From Lacinutrix sp. C3R15 (GTDB taxonomy: Bacteria > Bacteroidota > Bacteroidia > Flavobacteriales > Flavobacteriaceae), in contig NZ_JAHKPZ010000030.1 in assembly GCF_018860825.1 (NCBI RefSeq), forward strand, positions 466,934-530,933: a stretch of 64,000 bases of DNA, given 5' to 3'. The notes beneath the pieces are model-generated. The model had not been told where the DNA came from. It did no database searches and saw only the letters and a program-made list of their open reading frames with translations. Below, in pieces: positions 1 through 9,320 of this stretch; within the stretch, counting starts at the first letter, position 1, and each line of letters begins with the position of its first letter. The position numbers and the translations under genes were made by a program.

Positions 1-13
1 ATATTTTTAAAAC

Positions 14-43
14 AAAAAAGCCGAAACTTTCGTTTCGGCTTTT
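14..43 (-). terminator. Intrinsic terminator of the tRNA unit
   Basis: A perfect 12-bp stem (16-27 with 32-43, core GCCGAAAC) with a four-base loop lies just after tRNA-Leu when read on the minus strand. The adenines at 14-19 form the T-run on that strand. The position fits the end of the two-tRNA transcript. Confidence 0.8.
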
Positions 44-49
44 CATCTG

Positions 50-133
50 TACTGAAGACGGGACTTGAACCCGTACGTCCTAATGGACATTGGATTTTAA
101 GTCCAACGTGTCTACCAATTCCACCACTTCAGC
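50..133 (-). tRNA. tRNA-Leu (anticodon UAA)
   Basis: On the minus strand the sequence begins GCTGAAGTGGTGGAATTGG and has a TTGGA/TCCAA anticodon stem with loop CTTAAAA, giving anticodon TAA. The variable arm is long, as in class II tRNAs, and the T-arm reads GGGTTCAAGTCCC. The acceptor stem GCTGAAG pairs with CTTCAGT (one G-T pair) and position 50 supplies discriminator A. No CCA is encoded. It lies 48 bases after tRNA-Gly on the same strand and shares its promoter and terminator. Confidence 0.95.
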
Positions 134-181
134 ATTTCGATTTATAAAAAATCGCTTGGTATATTTTTCAGAAAGTCTCAG

Positions 182-253
182 AGCGAAAGACGGGATTTGA
201 ACCCGCGACCCCCACCTTGGCAAGGTGATGCTCTACCCCTGAGCTACTTTCGC
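182..253 (-). tRNA. tRNA-Gly (anticodon GCC)
   Basis: On the minus strand the gene starts GCGAAAGTAGCTCAGGGG. The anticodon stem-loop is TCACC-TTGCCAA-GGTGG, giving anticodon GCC, and the T-arm reads GGGTTTGAATCCC. The acceptor stem GCGAAAG/CTTTCGC is perfect and is followed by discriminator T, typical of glycine tRNAs. No CCA is encoded. It is the first gene of a two-tRNA unit that continues into tRNA-Leu. Confidence 0.95.
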
Positions 254-292
254 AGTCTTTTAAATGAACGTGCTATATTGCTATTGCGAGTG

Positions 293-322
293 CAAATTTA
301 AAACAAATCTTAGAACTACAAA
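293..322 (-). promoter_or_regulatory. Bacteroidota-type promoter for the tRNA unit
   Basis: Read on the minus strand, TTTG (322-319) is followed after 18 bases by TAAATTTG (300-293). This matches the Bacteroidota housekeeping consensus TTTG-N19-TAnnTTTG. Transcription would start about 30 bases before the 5' end of tRNA-Gly. Confidence 0.7.
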
Positions 323-352
323 GCTTTTTTTTAAAAATTATTTATTTTTTTT

Positions 353-2965
353 TCAAACTGGCTTTTTCTTCACCAACATTCGCTTAATTTCATTGAGTTT
401 CATTAAGGCTTCAACAGGTGTAAGCGTATCAATATCAGTGTGTAATATTTCATCTTTAATTTCTTCTAATAAAGGATCATCTAAATTAAAAAAACTTAAC
501 TGCATTTCATCTTTTATTGATTTCACTTTATCTGTTAATTCTTCACTAGAATGCGATTTTTCTAATTTCTTTAATATTTTATTTGCTCTATGCAAGACCT
601 GTTGCGGCATTCCGGCCATTTTGGCTACATGAATACCAAAACTATGCTCACTTCCTCCTGCAACAAGTTTACGTATAAACAATACATTATCTTTAAGTTC
701 TTTTACTGAAACATTGTAGTTTTTAATTCTTGTAAATGTTTCGGTCATTTCATTTAACTCATGGTAATGGGTTGCAAAAAGTGTTTTAGGTTTTGTAGGA
801 TGCTCATGTAGATACTCACTAATTGCCCAAGCTATAGAAATACCATCATAGGTACTTGTTCCTCTTCCTATTTCATCTAAAAGAACCAAACTTCTATTAC
901 TAATATTATTCAAAATAGAAGCGGTTTCATTCATTTCTACCATAAAAGTTGATTCTCCCATAGAAATATTATCACTCGCTCCTACTCTAGTAAATATTTT
1001 ATCTACCAAACCAATTCTAGCTGCTTTTGCTGGCACAAAACTTCCCATTTGTGCTAATAATACAATTAAAGCTGTCTGGCGCAAAATAGCAGACTTACCA
1101 GACATGTTTGGTCCAGTAATCATGATGATTTGCTGTGTGTCTCTATCTAAAAACACATCATTGGCTATGTATGGTTCACCAATTGGTAATTGTTTTTCAA
1201 TTACTGGATGACGTCCTTCTTTTATTTCTAAATCGTGTGTATCATCTATAATTGGGTAGATATACTTATTATCTTTTGCTAATTGCGCAAAACCTGCTAA
1301 GCAATCTAACTGACCAATTAAATACGCATTTTGCTGTACTGGTTTTATGTATTGATTCATCCAAGCAACCAAGTCTGCAAATAATTGCTGTTCTATTGCT
1401 AGAATCTTCTCTTCTGCTCCTAAAATTTTACTTTCGTATTCTTTAAGCTCTTCGGTAATATAACGCTCTGCATTTACTAAAGTCTGCTTACGTATCCATT
1501 CTTCTGGCACCTTATCTTTATGCGTATTACGTACTTCAATATAATAACCAAACACATTGTTAGATGCTATTTTAAGCGATGTAATTCCTGTGCGTTCACT
1601 TTCGCGCTGTAACATATTATCTAGATAATCTTTACCTGAAGTAGATAAAGCGCGAAGCTCATCTAACTCTGTTGAAAAGCCTGCTGCAATAGTGCTTCCT
1701 TTTAAAACATTTACAGGAGCATCTTCATTAAGCATGGTTTTAATCTTTTCGCGAAGCACATCACAACTTTGTAATTTGTCTCCTATTATTTTAAGAGACT
1801 CATTATCGCAATGTGACGATAATGCTTTTATTGGTATAATTGCTTCTAAGGAGTTTTTAAGCTGAATTACCTCTCTAGGGTTTACCTTTGCAGTTGCTAC
1901 TTTAGAGATTAAACGTTCAATATCTCCTATATGCTTAATATGATTTTGTATTTTTTGAAGCGTAGTATTGTCTTTAGTAAAGAAGTTAACTACTTCATGA
2001 CGTTGTTTTATTTTCTCTACATTTTTTAAAGGCAGAGCCAACCACCTTTTTAACAAACGTCCTCCCATTGGAGAAATTGTTTTATCTATTACATGCAAAA
2101 GGGTAACAGCATTATTGTTGGTAGAACTGTAAAGCTCTAAATTTCTAATAGTAAATCTATCCATCCAGACATAGTCATCTTCTGCTATTCTAGAAATAGA
2201 GGTTATATGCTGTAGTTTATTATGTTGTGTTTCGCCTAAGTAATGCAAAACAGATCCTGAAGCTATTATACCTTCCTGCAAATCTGCAATACCAAAACCT
2301 TTAAGTGTCTTGGTATTAAAATGTTTAATTAGCGTTTCATTTGCGTAATCGGTTTGATATACCCAATCTTCTAAATAAAAGGTATGAAAATCAGCACCAA
2401 AGGTTTCGTTAAAAAGAGTACGCTTTTGTTTAGAAACCAAGACTTCACTCGGACTAAAATTTTGCAGTAATTTATCTATATATTCTGCATTTCCTTGTGA
2501 GGTTAAAAACTCACCTGTAGACACATCTAAAAAAGAAATTCCTATTTTATTTTTTTCAAAATAAACCGAGCATAAAAAATTATTAGATTTAGAAACTAAA
2601 ACCTCATCATTAAGAGCAACTCCTGGAGTCACCAATTCGGTAACACCACGTTTTACTATAGTTTTGGTTTGTTTAGGGTCTTCTAACTGATCACAAATAG
2701 CAACGCGCTCTCCCGCTTTTACCAGTTTAGGCAAATAGGTATTTAAAGAGTGGTGCGGAAAACCTGCAAGTTCAATTTCACTTTCGCTTCCTGCACCTCT
2801 TTTAGTTAAAATAATACCTAATATTCCTGCAGTTTTAATAGCATCTTCACCAAAAGTTTCATAAAAATCTCCAACACGAAATAACAACAAAGCATCAGGA
2901 TATTTTGCTTTTATCGCGTTGTACTGCTTCATTAAAGGTGTTACTTTTTTTGCTTTTTTTGCCAA
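353..2965 (-). CDS. mutS: DNA mismatch repair protein MutS
   Basis: MutS recognises base mismatches and small loops in new DNA and recruits MutL. The 870-residue length is normal for the family. The mismatch-contacting Phe-x-Glu motif is at F34-Y-E36 inside GDFYETF. The C-terminal ATPase has Walker A GPNMSGKS near residues 616-623 and Walker [15 protein letters not shown]. The Walker A glycine that follows Met in E. coli is Ser here. The A-rich leader carries no Shine-Dalgarno sequence, and the start ATG precedes the Lys-rich [10 protein letters not shown]. The gene stands alone between the tRNA unit and the divergent DUF1573 gene. Confidence 0.97.
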   Translation of the reverse strand: MAKKAKKVTPLMKQYNAIKAKYPDALLLFRVGDFYETFGEDAIKTAGILGIILTKRGAGSESEIELAGFPHHSLNTYLPKLVKAGERVAICDQLEDPKQTKTIVKRGVTELVTPGVALNDEVLVSKSNNFLCSVYFEKNKIGISFLDVSTGEFLTSQGNAEYIDKLLQNFSPSEVLVSKQKRTLFNETFGADFHTFYLEDWVYQTDYANETLIKHFNTKTLKGFGIADLQEGIIASGSVLHYLGETQHNKLQHITSISRIAEDDYVWMDRFTIRNLELYSSTNNNAVTLLHVIDKTISPMGGRLLKRWLALPLKNVEKIKQRHEVVNFFTKDNTTLQKIQNHIKHIGDIERLISKVATAKVNPREVIQLKNSLEAIIPIKALSSHCDNESLKIIGDKLQSCDVLREKIKTMLNEDAPVNVLKGSTIAAGFSTELDELRALSTSGKDYLDNMLQRESERTGITSLKIASNNVFGYYIEVRNTHKDKVPEEWIRKQTLVNAERYITEELKEYESKILGAEEKILAIEQQLFADLVAWMNQYIKPVQQNAYLIGQLDCLAGFAQLAKDNKYIYPIIDDTHDLEIKEGRHPVIEKQLPIGEPYIANDVFLDRDTQQIIMITGPNMSGKSAILRQTALIVLLAQMGSFVPAKAARIGLVDKIFTRVGASDNISMGESTFMVEMNETASILNNISNRSLVLLDEIGRGTSTYDGISIAWAISEYLHEHPTKPKTLFATHYHELNEMTETFTRIKNYNVSVKELKDNVLFIRKLVAGGSEHSFGIHVAKMAGMPQQVLHRANKILKKLEKSHSSEELTDKVKSIKDEMQLSFFNLDDPLLEEIKDEILHTDIDTLTPVEALMKLNEIKRMLVKKKPV

Positions 2966-3121
2966 TGGAAAGTGCTTTTATTTATTAAAACTTAAATACC
3001 ATGCGAATTTAGTTAAATAAATAGTTGTGATAAAATAATGTTAAAAATTAAATTGTAACAGTAAAGACCTTCTGTTTTAGTAAATTTATACTCTTATTTT
3101 CAAAATCAAAACCATTTATAT

Positions 3122-3565
3122 ATGAAAAAAGCAATTTTATTAAGTTTTGCTATGTTCGCCATGACTGCTGTTGGTGTAGCACAAAACGACACAAACACAA
3201 CCGAATCAGAAACTGTAGCGACTGAAAACGGAGCAAAAATTGAGTTTGAAACAGAAACTATTGACTACGGAACCATTGAAAACAATGCCGACGGAAATAG
3301 AGAATTTACTTTTACAAACACAGGTAACACGCCTTTGGTTATAACAAACGCTAAAGGTTCTTGCGGTTGTACAGTACCTACTTGGCCTAAAGAGGCAATT
3401 GCTCCTGGTGAGTCTGCTGTTATTGGTGTGCGTTATGCAACAAATAGAACTGGTTCTTTTTCTAAAAGTATCACTTTAACTTCTAATGCTATTAATGCTC
3501 CTAAAAAAGTAATACGTATTAAAGGTACAGTTAAACCTAAACCAACAGAAGAAAAAGATATTTAA
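3122..3565 (+). CDS. Exported DUF1573 protein
   Basis: This 147-residue protein has an N-terminal signal peptide (about residues 1-20, ending VGVAQ). An acidic Thr/Glu-rich linker follows, then a DUF1573 domain of immunoglobulin-like beta-sandwich type (about 38-140). Family hallmarks visible are the FTFTNTGNTPLVI strand, the SCGCT motif and the IAPGESAVIGVRY segment. DUF1573 proteins are common in Bacteroidota; their role is unknown, but they are probably exported to the periplasm or outer membrane. The gene is followed directly by an intrinsic terminator, so it is probably monocistronic. Confidence 0.88.
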   Translation: MKKAILLSFAMFAMTAVGVAQNDTNTTESETVATENGAKIEFETETIDYGTIENNADGNREFTFTNTGNTPLVITNAKGSCGCTVPTWPKEAIAPGESAVIGVRYATNRTGSFSKSITLTSNAINAPKKVIRIKGTVKPKPTEEKDI

Positions 3566-3585
3566 CTTATTTTTTTATAATTATA

Positions 3586-3617
3586 AAACTTCCTTTTTTT
3601 AAAGGAAGTTTTTTTTT
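3586..3617 (+). terminator. Intrinsic terminator after the DUF1573 gene
   Basis: The stem AAACTTCCTTT (3586-3596) pairs with AAAGGAAGTTT (3601-3611) around a TTTT loop and is followed by a T-run to 3617. It ends 13 bases before the ATG of the next gene. Confidence 0.85.
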
Positions 3618-3630
3618 GAATATTTGCAGT

Positions 3631-4164
3631 ATGAGAAAATTAAGAAACAACGAACTAGATAGACTGAGTGTAGAAGGTTTTAAAACTGCTACCAAAACAC
3701 CTATTATTATTATTTTAGATAATATTAGAAGTTTAAATAATATAGGCTCTGTGTTTAGAACTAGTGATGCTTTTTTAGTTGAAAAAATCTATCTCTGCGG
3801 AATCACTGCAACTCCACCACATAAAGACATACACAAAACAGCTTTAGGAAGCACAGACACAGTTGCTTGGGAATATGCAGAAAACACTTTAGATGTTGTT
3901 GAAAAGCTAAAAAATGAAAACGTAAAAATATGTGCTATCGAGCAAGCCGAAAATGCTACTATGCTAAATAATTTTAAACCGGAAACACACACTAAATACG
4001 CTTTAGTTTTTGGCAACGAGGTAAAAGGTGTTGCACAAAATGTGGTTAGCGCAAGTGACGTGGTTATTGAAATACCTCAATTTGGAACCAAGCATTCCCT
4101 TAATATTTCGGTGAGTTGTGGCGTTGTAGTTTGGGATGTTTTTAGTAAACTTGAAAAGCTATAA
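3631..4164 (+). CDS. TrmH/SpoU-family RNA 2'-O-methyltransferase
   Basis: This 177-residue SAM-dependent methyltransferase of the knotted SPOUT fold probably acts on tRNA or rRNA ribose. The three SpoU motifs are visible: LNNIGSVFRTSDAF near residue 35, LVFGNEVKGV near 125, and IPQFGTKHSLNISVSCGVVV near 148. It is short and lacks the N-terminal substrate-binding domain of RlmB-type enzymes, so the target base cannot be named. An upstream in-frame TTG at 3616 lies in the preceding terminator and a promoter-like AATATTTG (3619-3626), so ATG 3631 is preferred. That would leave a very short leader. Confidence 0.9.
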   Translation: MRKLRNNELDRLSVEGFKTATKTPIIIILDNIRSLNNIGSVFRTSDAFLVEKIYLCGITATPPHKDIHKTALGSTDTVAWEYAENTLDVVEKLKNENVKICAIEQAENATMLNNFKPETHTKYALVFGNEVKGVAQNVVSASDVVIEIPQFGTKHSLNISVSCGVVVWDVFSKLEKL

Positions 4165-4309
4165 ACTAATAACACTAAACTTTATTTTAAATTTTAGATA
4201 CTAGCTTATGCTTACCTACTAGATGTAAAAGAAAACTTTTTTATTAACTTTATTCAAAAGCAGAAAGAACAACAGGTTCTAGCAGCACCAATCTTATTAA
4301 AAAAAAGCA

Positions 4310-5437
4310 CTACTCGCAAATCTTATCTATAATCCAAAGATAGTCTGCTCTATTTTTTACAAAGTCTTTTTCAGAGATATCAATAATTTTTACATTTAAT
4401 TCGGTTTGTTCTTTTAAGAACTCTAAATAACCCGAATTAATTTTTTCTAGATAATCGTTTTTAATATCCTTCTCGTAATTTCTACCTCTTTTTTTAATAT
4501 TCGCCTGAAGCCTTTCGGTGTTTTGATATAAATACACATACAAATCTGGTTTTGCTATATCTTTATACACTTGATAAAAAAGTTTTCTGTAGAGTTTAAA
4601 CTCATCTTCTGGCAAAGTGATTTTTGAAAATATTAAAGACTTAAACACATCATAATCACTAACTATAAAATCTTTAAACAAATCTAACTGTGATAAATCA
4701 TCACTAATTTGTTGGTATCTATCTGCTAGAAAAGACATTTCTAATGTAAACGCATAACGTTTAGGTTCTTTATAAAATTTTGGTAAAAAAGGATTATCTG
4801 CAAAACGCTCAAGAATAAGTTTGGCATTAAAATCTGATGCCATTTTATTACTTAAGCTTGTTTTTCCTGCTCCTATATTTCCTTCAATAGCTATAAAGTT
4901 ATAGTTAGAAAAATCATACTGCTTACTCGGGTTTTTTAGCCAAATATTTATAGGTTCTAAAACACTGGTATCTCCACACTCTTCTAACAAAACACTTATA
5001 TTTTTCTTTAAAACTGGGTGCTCTACTTTAGACGCAACGTTAAATAAAGGCTGTAACACAAACTTGCGTTTTTGCATTTCAGGATGCGGAACTTGCAACG
5101 TTTTAGTATCTACAACTTCATCTTCATAAAACACAATATCTAAATCTATTATTCGCGCTTGATAACCAGGAGCATTTGTTCTAACTCTTCCTAATTGTTT
5201 TTCAATATCTAAAAGCAACTTTAATAGCCTGCTTGGCTTTAAATTGGTTTCTAAAATTAAACAGGTATTATAAAATGCTTCGCCTTCAAAACCAAAAGCA
5301 GGTGTTTTATATACTTTAGATATTATTTTTATATTACCAACTTGTTCATGAATACAATCTATAGCGTTTTGCAAATTTTTAAATTTGTCGCCTTTATTAC
5401 TTCCTAGTGATATATATGCTTTTTTGGGTTGGCTCAT
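4310..5437 (-). CDS. folK: Fused HPPK (FolK) and deoxynucleoside kinase
   Basis: The N-terminal half (about residues 1-160) is 6-hydroxymethyl-7,8-dihydropterin pyrophosphokinase of folate synthesis. It shows YISLGSNKGDK, the TPAFGFEGEAFYN segment, the metal and substrate site RIIDLDIVFY, and VPHPEMQKRKFVLQPL. The C-terminal half (about 172-375) is a deoxynucleoside kinase with P-loop EGNIGAGKTSL, the substrate-loop-like ERFADNPFLPKFY and a Lys/Arg lid-like RLQANIKKRGR. The reading frame is continuous. The start is taken at MSQPKKAYISL (5437); four upstream in-frame codons seem superfluous. Folate and dNTP supply are thus joined in one polypeptide. Such fusions are, to my knowledge, seen in flavobacteria; the kinase's nucleoside preference is not readable here. 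Confidence 0.93.
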   Translation of the reverse strand: MSQPKKAYISLGSNKGDKFKNLQNAIDCIHEQVGNIKIISKVYKTPAFGFEGEAFYNTCLILETNLKPSRLLKLLLDIEKQLGRVRTNAPGYQARIIDLDIVFYEDEVVDTKTLQVPHPEMQKRKFVLQPLFNVASKVEHPVLKKNISVLLEECGDTSVLEPINIWLKNPSKQYDFSNYNFIAIEGNIGAGKTSLSNKMASDFNAKLILERFADNPFLPKFYKEPKRYAFTLEMSFLADRYQQISDDLSQLDLFKDFIVSDYDVFKSLIFSKITLPEDEFKLYRKLFYQVYKDIAKPDLYVYLYQNTERLQANIKKRGRNYEKDIKNDYLEKINSGYLEFLKEQTELNVKIIDISEKDFVKNRADYLWIIDKICE

Positions 5438-5638
5438 AAGTGACAGCAAAATAACTAAAACAATTTTTAATGGTTTATATTTATCTTAGCTATTTATTCA
5501 CAATTTAATCGCAAGCATTTTTAGACTTGAAATTTATTGCATCAAATAATGCTACACAAAGGATATTTAATACCAAAGATTGCAATGGTGAATTATTAAA
5601 AAACAAAAATCTAGATCACTACCTTAGTAGGAAATATT

Positions 5639-6343
5639 ATGACATTAAAAGACACACTTGCGGCACAACGTATCTACTTATTACTTGGCGCTTTATTTAT
5701 TACCTCGTTGGTAGTTTCTAATTTAATTTTTCAGAAGTTTTTTTACTGGTATCCTTTTAATATTGAAGTTTTTGGTGTCAAGCTTTTTGAACTCTCGGTT
5801 GGTATTTTACCTTATCCTATTACTTTTTTAATAACAGATTTAATAAGTGAAATTTATGGTAAAAAGCGAGCAAACCAAGTAGTTATTGCTGGTATTTTTG
5901 CTTCTTTTTTTTCTATGTTAATTGTTTTTGTTGGCAATATTGTACCTGCTACAAACTGGTCTCCTGTAAACGACAAACTATTTACAACTGTTTTTGGAAG
6001 CACTGTAATTGCTGTTTTTGCAAGCATGATGGCTTACTTATTTGCACAATTTGTAGACATACAAATTTACCATTTCTGGAAACGCTTAACCAACGGAAAA
6101 CACTTATGGCTACGTAATAATTTCTCTACTTTTTTCTCACAGTTTGTAGATACGTTTACCATTTTAATACTACTATGCTCTTTTAATATAATTGCTTGGA
6201 ATAAGTTTGCAGGCTTACTTGTTGCAGGTTTTGTTTTTAAAGTACTCATAGCTGTTTTTGATACGCCTTTTTTATATTTAAGCGTGTACCTTTTTAGAAA
6301 ACGTTTTCAACTAAAAGTTAACGAAGAAATAGCTTTAGCTTAA
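5639..6343 (+). CDS. yhhQ: Queuosine-precursor transporter, YhhQ/VUT family
   Basis: This 234-residue integral membrane protein has about six hydrophobic helices (for example around residues 13-33, 75-98, 115-140 and 170-215). It carries family features such as SNLIFQKFF near the first helix, ILPYPITFLITDLISEIYGKK, and RNNFSTFFSQFVDTF near residue 160. The family takes up queuosine precursors (preQ0/preQ1) for tRNA modification. The 5450-5638 leader was inspected for a preQ1 riboswitch and none was convincing. The start ATG follows GGAAATATT, a weak purine stretch. Confidence 0.88.
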   Translation: MTLKDTLAAQRIYLLLGALFITSLVVSNLIFQKFFYWYPFNIEVFGVKLFELSVGILPYPITFLITDLISEIYGKKRANQVVIAGIFASFFSMLIVFVGNIVPATNWSPVNDKLFTTVFGSTVIAVFASMMAYLFAQFVDIQIYHFWKRLTNGKHLWLRNNFSTFFSQFVDTFTILILLCSFNIIAWNKFAGLLVAGFVFKVLIAVFDTPFLYLSVYLFRKRFQLKVNEEIALA

Positions 6344-6365
6344 ATGCTAAACTTTTACTAAAGCG

Positions 6366-6373
6366 TATCTTTG
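6366..6373 (+). promoter_or_regulatory. -7 promoter element (TATCTTTG) for the AsmA gene
   Basis: TATCTTTG is a perfect match to the Bacteroidota -7 box TAnnTTTG. It lies 61 bases before ATG 6434 and overlaps an upstream in-frame TTG at 6371, which argues against that TTG as the start. I see no good TTTG at the expected -33 distance. Confidence 0.5.
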
Positions 6374-6433
6374 CAACATCTAAATATAGTATTATTACGT
6401 AAATACTTACACAATCAAATTTGTATTATTTTT

Positions 6434-9124
6434 ATGAAAAAAGCTTTAAAAATTTCTGGTATTACAGTACTAATTATTGTGGCAATATTAATTGCCATTC
6501 CCTTTATGTTTAAGTCGCAAATAAAAGACATGGTAAAACGTTTTATTAACGAAAACTTAAACGCTAAAGTAGAATTTAGCGACGTAGGCTTAAGTTTAAT
6601 AAGTAGTTTTCCGCAAGCACATGTTAGTGTAGACGATTTAATAATTACTAATTTTGAACCTTTTAAAGACGAAACTTTTGCAACCGTAAAATCTATTACT
6701 TTTGACATGTCTTTAAAAGAATTATTTAAAAAAGCAACTGATGGACCCATTGTTGTTAACGCCATAAATGTTAACGAAGCCTTAATAACATTAAAAACCA
6801 ATAAATTTGGAGATGTTAATTATGATATTGCTAAAAAAACAGACAGCGAACCAGAAACCGTTAACACAGAAACCGAGTCTAGTTTTAGCTTTGACATACA
6901 AGATTATGCCATAAACAATAGTGCATTCACTTATTTAGATGAGCAGTCTAACATTACATTTTACATCACAGAATTAAACCATTCTGGAAAAGGAACCTTT
7001 TCTGGCAATGTATCAGAATTAGACACAAACACAGAGGCCAGAGTAAGTTTAAGCTTAGATAGCACAGCATATTTAAATAACAATACTATAAAACTAGATG
7101 CTTTAATTGATTTAGATTTAGAAAACAGCAAATACACTTTTAAAGAAAACAAAGCTGTAATTAATCAATTACCATTAGCATTTCAGGGTTTTGTACAAAT
7201 GGTAGATGAAGGACAAAACATTGATATTACATTTGAAAATTCTGGTTCTGATTTTAAAGATTTTTTAGCTGTTATTCCTGAAACATATTCTAAAAACATA
7301 GAAAATGTAGCAACAACCGGAAACTTTAAGATAAAAGGAATGGTAAAGGGCTTAAGTAGTGATACTACTATACCTCATCTAGATATTAATGTAGCATCAA
7401 ACAATGCGTCATTTAAATATCCTGACTTACCAAAAAGCGTAGAAAACATTGTTATAAATGCATCGTTAAAAAACGATGATGGAAACATTGACAACACCTA
7501 TTTAAACTTAGAAACTTTAAATTTTAAAATAGATCAAGATGTTTTTAAATCTTCTGCTACATTAAAAAACATAACCAAAAACATGTTAGTTAATGCTAAT
7601 ATTGATGGTGTTTTAAATTTAGCAAACATTACAAAAGCCTATCCTGTAACATTAGACAAAGAATTAAGTGGAATTTTAAAAGGAAAACTACACACTTCTT
7701 TTGATATGAATGCGCTAGAAACCAACGCATACCAACGTATTAAAAACGATGGAAATGTAAGTATCACTGATTTTATTTTTTCAAGTGAAGATATTGTTAA
7801 CCCTATTCATATTAACAACGCAGATATTACCTTTAGCCCAGGAACAGTTTCCTTAAATAGTTTTGATGCAAGAACAGGTACTAGCGACTTAAATGCTACT
7901 GGAAACATTCAAAATTTATTAGGATTCTTACTAAGTGATGGTAATTTAAAAGGAAATTTTAATGTAAAATCTAATGCTTTTGCTGTAAATGATTTTATGG
8001 TTGCAGAAACCGAAACGGCTTCTAATAACAAAACCACCACAGCAGAAGAATCTCTTAAAATTCCTGCGTTTTTAGACTGTACCATTCAAGCAGATGCAAA
8101 AACTGTTTTATATGATAATTTAACCCTTAAAAATGTAAAAGGAACTCTAAAAATAAAAGATGAACAAGCTACTTTACAAAACCTTACTTCTAATTTGTTT
8201 GATGGAGAGATTACAGTTTCTGGTTTGGTAGATACCAAAGAGAAAACACCGCTTTTTAATATGGATCTTGGTATAAAAGATTTTAATATTTCAGAATCTT
8301 TTAAAGACTTACAATTACTAAAAAGCTTAGCTCCTATTGCAAAAATACTACAAGGAAAATTAAACACAACCATTAATCTTTCGGGAGCTTTAGACCAAAG
8401 TTTTTCGCCTGACTTATCTACAGTTTCTGGTAATGCTCTTGCCGAATTATTAACAACAAATATTTCTTCTGAAACCGCTCCTTTACTAAGCAAACTAGAT
8501 GGCGCTTTTAGCTTTATAGATTTTAATAAACTTGACTTAAAAGACTTAAAAACCAAACTAGATTTTAAAGACGGAAAAGTAAACGTAAAACCTTTTGATA
8601 TTAAATACCAGGACATTAATATTACTGTTGATGGTTCACATGGTTTCGATAAAAGCATGGCTTATAATGCCGTTTTACAAGTACCTGCAAAATATTTAGG
8701 AAGCGATATTAACCAACTAATAGGTAAAATAGATGATCCTGAGGTAAGCAATATTACCATTCCGGTAACCGCAACCATTGGTGGTACTTTTACAGCACCA
8801 ACCGTTAAAACAGATTTAACAAGTGGTATTACCAATTTAACAAAACAGTTAATTGAAATACAAAAGAAAAAACTTTTAAATCAAGGCTCACAAGAACTCC
8901 AAAACTTAATAAGTGATGCTATTGGAGGCACTAAAAATGATTCGACAAAAACACAAACAAGTAATCCTATTAAAAATGTACTAGATGATATTACAGGAAA
9001 TAATAGTACAAATACAGAATCACCAACAAAAAACACAACGGTTGAAGAAGGTGTAAAAAATATTCTAGGTGGTCTTATAAAAAATAACAAGAAAAAAGAA
9101 ACCGTTAAAGACTCTGTAGAATAA
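6434..9124 (+). CDS. AsmA-family protein (envelope biogenesis)
   Basis: This 896-residue protein has one N-terminal membrane helix (about residues 4-25, ISGITVLIIVAILIAIPFMF) followed by a long repetitive beta-rich region. The first part has the AsmA signature (basic segment after the helix, then VEFSDVGLSLISSFPQAHVSVDDL). The second half (about 600-830) resembles the AsmA C-terminal region, with LSGALDQSFSPDLSTVSGNA and VNVKPFDIKYQDI. AsmA-like proteins are thought to be bridge-type lipid-transport proteins between inner and outer membrane. The end is a low-complexity Asn/Thr/Lys tail that may be shortened by a frameshift (see 9123-9188). Start chosen at MKKALKIS because the upstream codons overlap the promoter. 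Confidence 0.87.
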   Translation: MKKALKISGITVLIIVAILIAIPFMFKSQIKDMVKRFINENLNAKVEFSDVGLSLISSFPQAHVSVDDLIITNFEPFKDETFATVKSITFDMSLKELFKKATDGPIVVNAINVNEALITLKTNKFGDVNYDIAKKTDSEPETVNTETESSFSFDIQDYAINNSAFTYLDEQSNITFYITELNHSGKGTFSGNVSELDTNTEARVSLSLDSTAYLNNNTIKLDALIDLDLENSKYTFKENKAVINQLPLAFQGFVQMVDEGQNIDITFENSGSDFKDFLAVIPETYSKNIENVATTGNFKIKGMVKGLSSDTTIPHLDINVASNNASFKYPDLPKSVENIVINASLKNDDGNIDNTYLNLETLNFKIDQDVFKSSATLKNITKNMLVNANIDGVLNLANITKAYPVTLDKELSGILKGKLHTSFDMNALETNAYQRIKNDGNVSITDFIFSSEDIVNPIHINNADITFSPGTVSLNSFDARTGTSDLNATGNIQNLLGFLLSDGNLKGNFNVKSNAFAVNDFMVAETETASNNKTTTAEESLKIPAFLDCTIQADAKTVLYDNLTLKNVKGTLKIKDEQATLQNLTSNLFDGEITVSGLVDTKEKTPLFNMDLGIKDFNISESFKDLQLLKSLAPIAKILQGKLNTTINLSGALDQSFSPDLSTVSGNALAELLTTNISSETAPLLSKLDGAFSFIDFNKLDLKDLKTKLDFKDGKVNVKPFDIKYQDINITVDGSHGFDKSMAYNAVLQVPAKYLGSDINQLIGKIDDPEVSNITIPVTATIGGTFTAPTVKTDLTSGITNLTKQLIEIQKKKLLNQGSQELQNLISDAIGGTKNDSTKTQTSNPIKNVLDDITGNNSTNTESPTKNTTVEEGVKNILGGLIKNNKKKETVKDSVE

Positions 9125-9188
9125 AAAAAAAGTTGAATCTATAAAAGACAAGTTCAACAAACTATACGCTACAGGTACACAAGAGTAA
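9123..9188 (+). other. Possible frameshifted C-terminal tail of the AsmA gene
   Basis: The AsmA frame stops at TAA 9122-9124, at the edge of a run of nine A. In the frame shifted by one base, reading continues without a stop as KKKVESIKDKFNKLYATGTQE and ends at TAA 9186-9188. The residues are charged and resemble the preceding Lys-rich tail. This could be the original C-terminus cut off by a one-base change, a sequencing error at the homopolymer, or chance. Confidence 0.4.
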
Positions 9189-9290
9189 AAATGGCATCTA
9201 AAAAAACGACTTTTTAATTGAATTTTAGTTTTTTATCCATTTTTTAAGAAAAAAAAGTAAATAAATATTATAAAATAAAAATAATTAATT

Positions 9291-9298
9291 TACTTTTG
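9291..9298 (+). promoter_or_regulatory. -7 promoter element (TACTTTTG) of rpsU
   Basis: TACTTTTG matches TAnnTTTG and lies 23 bases before the rpsU ATG. The upstream region is almost pure A/T and lacks a clear TTTG at -33. The predicted leader is short (about 15 bases) and contains no GGAGG-like sequence. Confidence 0.5.
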
Positions 9299-9320
9299 CA
9301 TCCACAATTAAAGAATCATT

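Noticed and set aside
1-300. Integration site for a mobile element at the two tRNA genes
   Set aside because: No direct repeat, integrase or foreign-looking sequence is seen on the side within this window; the left side is outside the window.
3610-3630. TTG 3616 as start of the SpoU methyltransferase
   Set aside because: It lies in the terminator T-run and a promoter-like AATATTTG; ATG 3631 fits better.
4165-4309. Short plus-strand open stretch reading LDVKENFFINFIQKQKEQQ near the folK end
   Set aside because: It has no start codon, overlaps the end of the antisense folK fusion, and shows no family pattern.
5450-5638. Possible preQ1 riboswitch in front of the queuosine-precursor transporter
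   Set aside because: I looked for the small stem, C-rich loop and A-rich tail of preQ1 classes; only a 4-bp CTAC/GTAG hairpin near the start codon was found.
8086-8658. Minus-strand 190-residue frame inside the AsmA gene
   Set aside because: Composition (Ser, Lys, Phe rich) is that of an antisense shadow and the plus strand is clearly coding.
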